This document shows, one piece after another, positions 1 to 6,448 of a stretch of 6,981 nt of DNA. Position 1 is the first letter of the stretch, and each line of letters opens with the position of its first letter. A model generated the notes under the pieces. The model saw nothing but the letters and a program-made list of their open reading frames with translations, was not told the DNA's origin and made no database searches. A program made the position numbers and the translations under genes. Source of the DNA: an uncultured Lachnospiraceae bacterium (lineage in GTDB: Bacteria; Bacillota; Clostridia; Lachnospirales; Lachnospiraceae); NCBI GenBank assembly GCA_946566415.1, contig CAMNWW010000111.1, positions 1 to 6,981 on the forward strand, written 5' to 3'.

Positions 1-589
1 TCTCACGGGAAATTACGCAGACGTCCTTATCCTCTGGTGTGATCAGACGTCCTTCCTCCACCCTTATATTCCCTTTCTGTATATCTGAATCGTACCTCAT
101 ATCCCGGTTTCCCCGCAGGGATACTCCAAGCTCATCACTGTTCTGATCCTTATCTGGATCCTCAATCCGCCTGAAATTTACCGGATTGACTACCGTATTG
201 ACGGTCGTGACATTATAATCTGCAATTCCTTCCACCCGGGATAACGCTTTTATATCTTCCATGAGAAGCGTTTCAAAGGAATGGTCTGTGGTCGCCACCC
301 ACTCTCCGCTTGGGAGCTGTTCTTGGGTAAAACCTCCCAGACTCCCTTCTTTCTCTCCGATCTGTTTTGACAGCTCGTCAATCCGGTTATGCCTGTCGGC
401 CTCGTTCCCTTCCAGACGAAAGCTGGCCCCGACAGCCTGACGCCCCTTGTTCTGGGTCTGGACGCTGGCGCTGCGGCATGCATATCCGGAATAAAGGAAA
501 CTTACCGACACAAACACAATCAGCAAAAGCAATATGCTTTTGACCGGTTTTCTAATAACCGAGCGCACGCACAATTCACAAATATTCAT
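1..589 (-). CDS. ABC transporter permease, MacB/FtsX type, N-terminal part (runs off left edge)
   Basis: The frame is open from an ATG at 589 to the left edge, giving 196 residues without a stop, so the gene is cut by the window and its C-terminal FtsX domain is not visible. The start is clear: GGAGGG lies just upstream, inside the last codons of the preceding permease gene, and the two genes are separated by one base, so translation is probably coupled. Residues about 17-36 form one membrane segment after a basic N-terminus (RKPVKS). The rest is a soluble extracytoplasmic region of the MacB periplasmic-core type, ending in a segment with V-x-L-x-G, DM, DS and VEEGR. The N-terminus aligns without gaps to that of the neighbouring permease (MN, R, RK, K, LL, LI, FV shared). 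The inferred role is one half of a heterodimeric membrane part of an exporter or envelope-stress ABC transporter powered by a separate ATPase not seen here. Family is fairly sure; substrate unknown. Confidence 0.82.
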   Translation of the reverse strand, partial: MNICELCVRSVIRKPVKSILLLLIVFVSVSFLYSGYACRSASVQTQNKGRQAVGASFRLEGNEADRHNRIDELSKQIGEKEGSLGGFTQEQLPSGEWVATTDHSFETLLMEDIKALSRVEGIADYNVTTVNTVVNPVNFRRIEDPDKDQNSDELGVSLRGNRDMRYDSDIQKGNIRVEEGRLITPEDKDVCVISRE

Positions 590-590
590 A

Positions 591-1797
591 CTATCCCTCC
601 ATTTCCGACAAAATTTCTTTTATTTTCTTCCTGAAACAAGGAATGGACGCCATCCCTGTAAGAGCCGCTGATATGGCGCTTCCAACGCTCCATACCAGAA
701 GCAGCCTGCATACGGAGAACTGTAGTCCGATCCCCGTCGCTTTCGCGCCTTCATCCAGGATTCCTATCGCCTTGACGGCCGGGATATTCATTACCCAGGC
801 GCTTAACCCTGCCGCCCATAAGCAGCCCGCGCTATAGATCACTGCCGTCTCCAGCGCCATCTGGAGCAGGATCTCGGCCCGGGGTATCCCAAGGCTGATA
901 AAGACAGCGATCTCCGTCTTCCTCCCCCGCATCCACATACACAGTAAGAGCCCGGTTATGAAGACGGCGGTAAATACAGTCAGATAACATACAAGCCTGG
1001 CGATACGTTTCGTCTGGGAAAGCGAAAATTTCATCTGCCGGTAGACAGTGTCCAGGGTCCCGACGCTGGCCCGCTCTTCAAATAATTCCTGGATTTTTTT
1101 CTCTGTCTCTTCCAGACGTTCCGGTTCCCTGACATACACGGCCAGTTTCCGGTAATCTTCCCCTGTGGTGTTTCTGATGAAATCTGTGTCCACATAGATT
1201 TGATTCTCCATCCGGTTTGCCGTAGATATCTTGTCGGTCTGTTCCCTCTCGCTTCCGGTCAAAAAAAGTCCCACAATTACGACGCTGCTTTTTCCTCCGT
1301 CTTCATCCATAAAGTTAAGCGTATCGCCGATCTTAATGCCGTTCATCTCTGCTAAGAACCGGCTGACGACCGCCTGTTCCTTACTCTTTACGAAATCCCC
1401 TTCTACGATACGGCTTTTTCCTTCCTCGAACAGGCTGTCCTTTTCCATATCGTCAAATCCCAAAAGCCGTACCTTCCCCGTCTTCTTCGCCGCCTGGCAC
1501 CGGAACAAAATTATTCGGGTAGACTTCACACTGGGAGAGACGGTTGATTCTGCCGATATTTTCTAGTTCCTCCACTTTTCCTACGTCGTTCTCAGTAAAA
1601 CCTTTTTCGTCCAGACACTCTATCGTTACTTTTGCGAAGGATTGTTCCTCGATCTCCTTCTGGATAGAATCCGAGGCTTCCATCATGGACAGAGTACCGA
1701 ACACCATGCCGTCCGCTACAAAGAATATAAGCATGAGCAGGAAGGTTTTTCCCCTTTTCCGGCAGATATACCGCCATGCCCTTTTTCCAAAATTCAT
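591..1797 (-). pseudogene. ABC transporter permease, MacB/FtsX type, interrupted by a single-base frameshift
   Basis: Two overlapping frames together make one permease. The upstream frame gives the N-terminus, membrane segment 1 (about residues 20-38) and the start of the extracytoplasmic domain, then stops at 1453-1455. The downstream frame, open from a TAG near 1563, gives the rest of that domain and a C-terminal FtsX domain with three membrane segments (about 267-289, 312-337, 362-386) and the typical RGRKTEIAVFISLGIPRAEI stretch after the first. Removing one G from the GGGG read at 1479-1476 joins them into 401 residues, a normal size for the family. I choose the ATG at 1797, because from there the N-terminus aligns ungapped with the next permease; a GTG at 1809 is the alternative. 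A GTG at 1529 could start the second frame but has no ribosome binding site. The gene follows the lipoprotein gene and overlaps the next gene's ribosome binding site. It could be a true pseudogene, a sequencing error or, less likely, recoding. Confidence 0.8.
1453..1565 (-). other. Frameshift interval in the permease gene, likely site GGGG at 1476-1479
   Basis: The upstream frame must be left before its stop at 1453-1455, and the downstream frame must be entered after its last stop, a TAG at about 1563-1565. The best place is the run of four G on the coding strand, within GAAGAAGACGGGGAAGG. Skipping one G gives ...PGGEEDG-KVRLLGFDDMEKDS..., and the second half then lines up with the neighbouring permease (V-x-L-x-G-x-x-D-M-x-x-D-S). 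The tract is short and is not a typical slippery or phase-variable repeat. Confidence 0.7.
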
Positions 1798-1816
1798 ATC
1801 TTCCGCCACCCTTTCC

Positions 1817-2323
1817 TTACTGCCACCTTATGATAAATACCTTATCCGCCGTCCAGTTCTTCTCATCCTGTTTTGTCCCAAATACGGCCACCTCCGTCTG
1901 TTTCTTTATGCTGTCCCTGTCTGCATCCATCCTGGAAATCTCTTTCTGCTCCCCCATATCGAAAACCACGATATGAAAGGATACTTCTTTTGCGTAGGTG
2001 ACATGAATGAACTTAGATTCATCCTCGTGACCCGGAGCATCTTCCGCCGCAAGGCTCCCTCCGTCCACATTCTCGGATGTTATCGGCGTAATCGTAAATC
2101 CTCCTTCTGTAAACTCTATGACACGGCCTGCAAGATCGGCTCCGTCGAATACGTCCTGTCCTCTGCTATCCTCGTTCTTCCCTGTCTCTTTGCCTCCGCC
2201 ATTTTCTTCTGTTTTTCCGGCGCCCCCGTTTTTGTTGCCGTCCGGCTGGCCGCAGGATATACAAACGAGCATAAGTCCAAGAGCCGCGGCAAACGCTGTT
2301 TTTCTTAAAAATTTCTGTTTCAT
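1817..2323 (-). CDS. Small secreted lipoprotein-like protein of unknown function
   Basis: This 168-residue protein has a basic start (MKQKFLRK), a hydrophobic stretch at residues 9-23 and a lipobox-like end, VCISC, with C24 followed by GQ. Position -3 is Cys rather than the usual Leu, so the lipobox is slightly off consensus. Residues 26-55 are a Gly/Lys/Glu/Asn-rich linker, as often found between a lipid anchor and a folded domain. The rest (about 58-168) is a small domain rich in alternating hydrophobic residues (FTITPI, VSFHIVVF, TEVAVFG, TADKVFIIRW), which suggests a small beta-barrel or OB-like fold; that is inference. The ATG at 2323 has GAAGGA 7 bases upstream. It is the first gene of the permease operon, with 19 bases to the permease start, so an accessory role outside the membrane for the transporter, or as a ligand-binding partner, is plausible. 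I recognise no named family. Confidence 0.75.
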   Translation of the reverse strand: MKQKFLRKTAFAAALGLMLVCISCGQPDGNKNGGAGKTEENGGGKETGKNEDSRGQDVFDGADLAGRVIEFTEGGFTITPITSENVDGGSLAAEDAPGHEDESKFIHVTYAKEVSFHIVVFDMGEQKEISRMDADRDSIKKQTEVAVFGTKQDEKNWTADKVFIIRWQ

Positions 2324-2388
2324 TCTTTTTTCCTTCTTTCTGTTCTATTTTCGAGACGCGCAAATTGATTTCCCGCCTCCATACCCTG

Positions 2389-2417
2389 ATTATAGAAAAC
2401 AGTCCTTCTAAAAATCC
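2389..2417 (-). promoter_or_regulatory. Promoter of the lipoprotein/permease operon
   Basis: Read on the minus strand, a perfect TATAAT lies at 2394-2389, about 65 bases upstream of the lipoprotein start. At 17 bp spacing the -35 position reads GGATTT, a poor match to TTGACA, which would fit a promoter that needs an activator. The GATTTTTAGA element covers most of that -35 region. Confidence 0.55.
2407..2416 (-). promoter_or_regulatory. Shared 10-bp element GATTTTTAGA (leftward copy), candidate operator
   Basis: On the minus strand this exact 10-mer ends 12 bp before the TATAAT of the leftward promoter. The same 10-mer occurs on the plus strand at 2454-2463, in an equivalent position for the rightward promoter. 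The best candidate ligand is the response regulator encoded next door; this is inference from position. Confidence 0.45.
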
Positions 2418-2441
2418 TGAAAAAGGCAGGCAAATTTCAAG

Positions 2442-2459
2442 AAAATCTTAGAAGATTTT
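2442..2459. promoter_or_regulatory. Perfect palindrome AAAATCTT-AG-AAGATTTT upstream of the regulator promoter
   Basis: Two 8-bp arms are exact reverse complements around a 2-bp centre. It lies at about -28 to -45 relative to a start expected near 2487, so it overlaps and precedes the -35 region. The 2-bp centre makes it a poor RNA hairpin and it lies upstream of the transcript, so a protein-binding site is more likely than a terminator. TTAGA also occurs as a direct repeat at 2448 and 2459, 11 bp apart, about one helical turn, which is the spacing OmpR-family regulators favour. Confidence 0.45.
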
Positions 2460-2463
2460 TAGA
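2454..2463 (+). promoter_or_regulatory. Shared 10-bp element GATTTTTAGA (rightward copy), candidate operator
   Basis: This exact 10-mer ends 11 bp before the -10 box of the rightward promoter and mirrors the copy on the minus strand at 2407-2416. It also forms part of a tandem AGATTTTT repeat (2453-2460 and 2461-2468). Inferred to be a response-regulator site used for autoregulation. Confidence 0.45.
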
Positions 2464-2471
2464 TTTTTTTC

Positions 2472-2480
2472 TGCTATACT
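2472..2480 (+). promoter_or_regulatory. Extended -10 promoter of the two-component operon (TGCTATACT)
   Basis: TATACT at 2475-2480 is preceded by TGC, giving the TGn extended -10 pattern. No good TTGACA lies 16-18 bp upstream; that space is filled by the palindrome and repeats, so initiation probably relies on the extended -10 and on a bound regulator. Transcription would start near 2487, leaving about 38 bases before the regulator start codon. Confidence 0.55.
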
Positions 2481-2524
2481 TGAAGCATAATTGTTGGGAT
2501 ATATCAAGAAAGGAATATGTACTC

Positions 2525-3211
2525 ATGAAAATCCTGCTGGTGGAAGACGACAAAAATTTGTGCCGCGCTATTAAATCACAGCTTTCTAAAGAAGGTTTTC
2601 TGATTGATGTGTGCAATGACGGAGAGGAAGCATTTCTATGCGCCCTCAATCCAAAAAATGATTATGACCTTGCCGTGATAGACCGTATGCTCCCGGTGAT
2701 CGACGGCCTTTCTATTATAAAAGCAATGCGAAAGAAACAGATTCAGATTCCCATTATTGTAATCACTGGAATGTCGGAATTAGATGATAAAATAGAAGGA
2801 CTCGACAGCGGAGCGGACGACTATCTGGTAAAGCCTTTCCATATCAGGGAACTGTCCGCCCGCATCCGCGCCCTGATCCGCCGCCCCTCCCAGACGAGGG
2901 AACTCGCCTCACTCACTTATGAGGATCTGACCCTGACTCTTTTTGACCATCAGCTCCACTGTCGCCAGAAATCTCTCCTTCTCACGCCAAAGGAATTTCA
3001 GCTTTTCCATCTCTTTATGTCGTCTCCTTGTACGATTCTGTCAAGAAGCCTCCTCATGGCAAAGGGGTGGGAGAACACTGCTGATATCGAGCCGGGAAAT
3101 GTAGATAATTATATATATTTTTTACGAAAACGTCTGAAAAGCGCCGGCAGCCGGTGCCAGCTCCGTTCTGTCTACGGTTCGGGCTATATTCTGGAGGTAT
3201 CACATGATTAA
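2525..3211 (+). CDS. Two-component response regulator, OmpR/PhoB family
   Basis: A 228-residue cytoplasmic DNA-binding regulator of normal family length. The receiver domain (about 1-115) has the acidic pair E7/D8, phosphoacceptor D53 (AVIDRMLP), switch T81 and K103-P104 in the LVKPF motif. The C-terminal winged-helix domain (about 127-226) has LTPKEFQLFHLFM, the VDNYIYFLRKRL recognition-helix region and the closing VYGSGYIL hairpin. The ATG at 2525 is chosen because AAAGGA lies about 10 bases upstream and the receiver fold starts exactly there (MKILLVEDD); an in-frame TTG at 2480 would start inside the -10 box and add 15 residues that do not fit. It overlaps the kinase gene by 8 bases, so the two are co-translated partners. 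Likely targets, by position and shared sites, are its own promoter and the divergent lipoprotein/permease operon. Not assignable to a named regulator. Confidence 0.95.
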   Translation: MKILLVEDDKNLCRAIKSQLSKEGFLIDVCNDGEEAFLCALNPKNDYDLAVIDRMLPVIDGLSIIKAMRKKQIQIPIIVITGMSELDDKIEGLDSGADDYLVKPFHIRELSARIRALIRRPSQTRELASLTYEDLTLTLFDHQLHCRQKSLLLTPKEFQLFHLFMSSPCTILSRSLLMAKGWENTADIEPGNVDNYIYFLRKRLKSAGSRCQLRSVYGSGYILEVSHD

Positions 3212-4499
3212 TAAGCTCAAAAAACAACTGGTCTGTATTTTCATCTCCGTTACCATGCTCATCTTTACCGTTGTGTTCTGCCTTTTACTGCATAATAATG
3301 TTGTTTCTGTCAAAGAAAACGACCGAAATTTCTTTTCACGTGAAGTCACTTATCTTATTTTTCAGCTGGAAGAGACTTCGATGCCCGAACAAACGCTTAC
3401 AAATTGGGAATCCGACGGATTTTTACTTTCTCTTATGGATCAGTTCGGAAATATAATTTATCAAAGCAGCGCCCTAAAGGAAGTCCCTGAGCTTCCCGAG
3501 GCTCTGTCGGAGGAAGTAAAAAAAGTCAGTTCCTTTTCTTCTGGAGATATCATGACGGAAGATATTACAACGGACCAGAGCGCGGCTTTCTTTTTCTCCT
3601 CTCCTGCAGGTATTTCCCATTACGGGATACAGGCCCATGTGACGACAAGAGAAGGGTATCGGTACACTCTGGATATTTTTCGGGAAGCGCCCTCGTATCT
3701 TGAAATACTTGGTAAGTCCTCCCGTCTTTACCTCTTGGCCTGGATTCTCGTTCTAACCGCCGTCGCTATGCTTGCTTTCAGGCTGATAGGAAGGGCTTTA
3801 AGACCCGCCGAACATGCCATAAAGAGCCAGAAAGAATTTGTCGCCTCCGCCTCGCACGAATTAAAATCTCCTCTCGCTGTAATGATGACTCTTTCAGAAT
3901 GCATCAGCTCCGACCCCGATCTCCCCCAGGAGACCCGCAGACAGGCGCAGACTATGGACTTGGAATGTATTCGGATGTCAAGGCTTATACAGGACATGCT
4001 CCTGCTTTCTTCCATGGATGCCAATACCTGGAAGCTAAAGAAAAACAGGGTCGACGTCGATACCCTGCTGATCCATATGTTTGAAAAGTATGAGCCTGTG
4101 TGCAGACAGAAGGAACAAAACTTCCTTTTCCAGATAAATGACGACGTCTTTCCCGAAATTGAAGCGGACGCAGACCGCCTGGAACAGATCCTTGGCATCC
4201 TGATCGACAACGCCTCCCACTATTCTCCGGAAGACAGCGAAATCAAACTGACGGCAGAAATTCACCCCCGTCAGATTGCCTTCTCTGTCATTGATCATGG
4301 TCCCGGTATCGCCGATAAGGACAAACCTTACATTTATGACCGCTTTTTTATGGTAGATAAGTCCAGGACAGAACGTGACCACTTCGGACTTGGACTTTGC
4401 ATTGCAAAAGAACTGACTGAAATGCATGGCGGCACGATACGGCTGTCCGATACACCAGGAGGGGGCTGCACCTTCTCAGTCTTTTTGCCTTTGGAATGA
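3204..4499 (+). CDS. Sensor histidine kinase of a two-component system, no HAMP domain
   Basis: A 431-residue membrane kinase that autophosphorylates and passes the phosphate to the response regulator encoded just upstream. Membrane segments lie at about 8-30 and 174-194, with about 143 extracytoplasmic residues between them forming the sensor domain, which matches no domain I can name. HisKA begins soon after: H218 sits in SASHELKSPL, only about 24 residues past the second membrane segment, so there is no room for a normal HAMP linker. The ATPase domain shows the N box with N336 (ILIDNASHYSPE), the G1 box DHGPGI at 364-369, the F box YDRFF at 378-382 and the G2 box GLGLCIAKEL. All catalytic motifs are intact. 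The ATG overlaps the regulator's stop by 8 bases. The large outer domain separates it from BceS-type kinases, which have almost none. The signal is unknown; the neighbouring exporter suggests an envelope-active compound. Confidence 0.94.
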   Translation: MINKLKKQLVCIFISVTMLIFTVVFCLLLHNNVVSVKENDRNFFSREVTYLIFQLEETSMPEQTLTNWESDGFLLSLMDQFGNIIYQSSALKEVPELPEALSEEVKKVSSFSSGDIMTEDITTDQSAAFFFSSPAGISHYGIQAHVTTREGYRYTLDIFREAPSYLEILGKSSRLYLLAWILVLTAVAMLAFRLIGRALRPAEHAIKSQKEFVASASHELKSPLAVMMTLSECISSDPDLPQETRRQAQTMDLECIRMSRLIQDMLLLSSMDANTWKLKKNRVDVDTLLIHMFEKYEPVCRQKEQNFLFQINDDVFPEIEADADRLEQILGILIDNASHYSPEDSEIKLTAEIHPRQIAFSVIDHGPGIADKDKPYIYDRFFMVDKSRTERDHFGLGLCIAKELTEMHGGTIRLSDTPGGGCTFSVFLPLE

Positions 4500-4514
4500 G
4501 TTACATGCTACTAT

Positions 4515-6434
4515 TCACAGCCCCTTTATCTTTTCCAAGTCTTCCATCCACACAGCCGCGCATGCGTCGCTGGGCATCCGCCAGTCTCCTCTCGGCGACA
4601 GCGCCACGGTTCCGATCTTAGGTCCGTCAGGAAGGCAGGAACGTTTGAACTGCTGGCTGAAAAACCGCCGGTAAAAGGTTGTAAGCCATTTTAAGATCGT
4701 CTCGTTGTCATACCTCCCGGCAAACGCCTCCTGTGCCAGCCGATAAATTTTCGACGGTTTGAACCCGAACCGCAGCATATAATATAGAAAGAAATCGTGC
4801 AGTTCATACGGGCCGACCATATCTTCTGTCTTCTGCACAATTTCCCCGTTTTCCGGGGGCAGAAGTTCGGGGCTTACCGGGGTATCCAGCACATCGTTCA
4901 GCACGCCTTCAAGCATCTCATCCCCGCAGGTGTCCGCATAGTATTGAACCAAATGACGCACCAACATCTTTGGTACTGAAGCATTTACCCCGTACATGGA
5001 CATATGGTCGCCGTTATAGGTCGCCCATCCCAGTGCAAGCTCGGACATGTCTCCCGTCCCAATCACCATCCCCATCTCTTGATTCGCAATGTCCATCAAT
5101 ACCTGAGTCCGCTCCCTTGCCTGTGCATTCTCATACGTCACGTCATGGACATTTTCATCATGCCCGATATCCCCAAAATGCGTCCGCACTGCATCTTGAA
5201 TAGGAACTTCCCGGAGGGACGTTCCCAGCTTTTGAGCCATCTTGCAGGCATTCTGGTAAGTCCTGTCAGTCGTTCCGAAGCACGGCATTGTTACGGCAAT
5301 GATATTCTTTCGATCCATATCCGCCATGTCAAACGCTTTCGCCGTCACAAGGAGCGCTAAGGTAGAATCAAGACCGCCGGAGATCCCTACCACAGCAGAC
5401 CGGGAATGAGTGTGCACAAGACGTTTCTTAAGCCCCATCGCCTGGATCATCAGAATCTCCTCACATCGTTTTTCCCTCTCCGCTATACTGTGCGGCACAA
5501 ACGGCGCCGCAGGAAACGTCCGGGTGAGGACAGTCTTTTCTACCTTTACGGAGAACAGAACTTTAGGAAGACGTTTTTCTCTGACAGTCTGGAAGGTCGT
5601 ATTTTTCCGCCGCTCCCCGAGAAGTCGGTAAATATCTATCTCGCTTACTATCATGCCGTTGGTAAAACGCTCTGCCTCCGCAAGGATCGTCCCGTTCTCG
5701 GCGATAATATTGTGCCCGCCGAATACCACGTCCGTCGTAGATTCCCCTTCTCCCGCATTCGCGTACACATAGCCGGAAATCAGACGTGCAGACTGTCCTT
5801 TGATCAATTCCTCCCGATAACGATCCTTCCCGATCGTCTCGTCGCTGGCAGAGCAGTTCACCAAGATCACAGCTCCCTCTCTCGCCGCGCGGATGCTGGG
5901 CGGGACAGGCGACCACACGTCTTCGCAGATCTCCGCAGATACGATCAGCTCCGCCATCTCCTCCGCCTGATATAAGATCTGCGGACCGAACAGAATCTCC
6001 TCGCCTTCATAATCAATCTTCCTCGCCTTTTTCGGTCCCGGCCGGAACTGGCGCATCTCATAGAATTCCCCGTAGTTTGGAAGAAATGTCTTTGTTGTAA
6101 ATCCCAGAATTTTTCCGTCGTTTATAGCCGCCGCAACGTTATAAAGCCCCCCGTCCACCTCAAGAGGCATTCCCACAAAAATAAGACATTTCATCCCTTT
6201 TGTCTTTTGCCGGATATCTGAAAGCGCCTTTTTGCACTGTATAAGAAGAATATCCTGGGTAAATAAATCCCCGCAGGTGTACCCTGTCAGACACAGCTCC
6301 GGGAACACGATGATCTTCGCACCCGCAGCCTTCGCCTCCTCGATTCCCCTGCAGACTGCATCCCTGTTATACTCGACATCCGCGACTTGTATCTGCGGCG
6401 TCACCGCCGCCACTTTAATGAACCCTTGTTCCAT
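4515..6434 (-). CDS. nadE: Glutamine-dependent NAD+ synthetase
   Basis: This 639-residue cytoplasmic enzyme makes NAD+ from nicotinate adenine dinucleotide, ATP and glutamine, the last step of NAD synthesis. The N-terminal nitrilase-type glutaminase domain (about 5-285) has the full Glu-Lys-Cys triad: E46 in FPELCLTGY, K115 in KTFLPNYGEFYE and C170 in AEICEDVW. The C-terminal synthetase domain (about 325-639) has the ATP pyrophosphatase P-loop SGGLDST at 352-358 and the conserved GTGDMSELALGW and YNGDHMSMYGVNASVPK stretches. Length fits the two-domain family; the single-domain ammonia-only form is about 275 residues. The ATG at 6434 has AGGAGG 8 bases upstream, overlapping the stop codon of hslO, so the two are probably co-transcribed. 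It converges on the kinase gene with 15 bases between stops and no hairpin terminator visible there. Confidence 0.97.
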   Translation of the reverse strand: MEQGFIKVAAVTPQIQVADVEYNRDAVCRGIEEAKAAGAKIIVFPELCLTGYTCGDLFTQDILLIQCKKALSDIRQKTKGMKCLIFVGMPLEVDGGLYNVAAAINDGKILGFTTKTFLPNYGEFYEMRQFRPGPKKARKIDYEGEEILFGPQILYQAEEMAELIVSAEICEDVWSPVPPSIRAAREGAVILVNCSASDETIGKDRYREELIKGQSARLISGYVYANAGEGESTTDVVFGGHNIIAENGTILAEAERFTNGMIVSEIDIYRLLGERRKNTTFQTVREKRLPKVLFSVKVEKTVLTRTFPAAPFVPHSIAEREKRCEEILMIQAMGLKKRLVHTHSRSAVVGISGGLDSTLALLVTAKAFDMADMDRKNIIAVTMPCFGTTDRTYQNACKMAQKLGTSLREVPIQDAVRTHFGDIGHDENVHDVTYENAQARERTQVLMDIANQEMGMVIGTGDMSELALGWATYNGDHMSMYGVNASVPKMLVRHLVQYYADTCGDEMLEGVLNDVLDTPVSPELLPPENGEIVQKTEDMVGPYELHDFFLYYMLRFGFKPSKIYRLAQEAFAGRYDNETILKWLTTFYRRFFSQQFKRSCLPDGPKIGTVALSPRGDWRMPSDACAAVWMEDLEKIKGL

Positions 6435-6442
6435 ATATGCCG

Positions 6443-6448
6443 CCTCCT
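6443..6448 (-). promoter_or_regulatory. nadE ribosome binding site overlapping the hslO stop codon
   Basis: On the minus strand AGGAGG shares its first bases with the TAG stop of hslO (TAGGAGG) and lies 8 bases before the nadE ATG. This fixes the nadE start and suggests that translation of the two genes is linked. Confidence 0.75.

Noticed and set aside
1476..1479. Phase-variation or programmed slippage tract at the frameshift
   Set aside because: A run of four G is too short for a contingency tract, and no classical slippery heptamer or downstream pseudoknot is apparent.
1453..1529. Independent gene start (GTG at 1529) for the C-terminal permease half
   Set aside because: No ribosome binding site is present, and the first 18 residues read in this frame look unlike the family, while the other frame reads as a continuous extracytoplasmic domain over the same bases.
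1544..2308. 254-residue plus-strand frame antisense to the lipoprotein and permease genes
   Set aside because: It has no ribosome binding site or recognisable domain, its composition is irregular, and it lies opposite genes with clear signal peptide, membrane and FtsX features.
2442..2470. Palindrome followed by a T run as an intrinsic terminator
   Set aside because: The stem is almost all A/T with a 2-base loop, and no gene reads into it from the left on the plus strand.
2436..2484. TTCAAG and CTTGAA inverted pair flanking the regulator promoter repeats
   Set aside because: Six-base arms 37 bases apart in AT-rich DNA are expected by chance and do not match between the two promoters.
2480..2524. 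15-residue N-terminal extension of the response regulator from a TTG
   Set aside because: It would begin inside the predicted -10 box and upstream of the transcript start, and the receiver domain begins exactly at the ATG at 2525, which has its own ribosome binding site.
3728..4427. Two minus-strand frames (160 and 130 residues) opposite the kinase gene
   Set aside because: They mirror the conserved HisKA and ATPase regions of the kinase and have no start signals or family features.
5406..5975. 189-residue plus-strand frame inside nadE
   Set aside because: It is antisense to the conserved glutaminase domain of nadE, is rich in Arg/His/Pro and shows no domain; a shadow frame.
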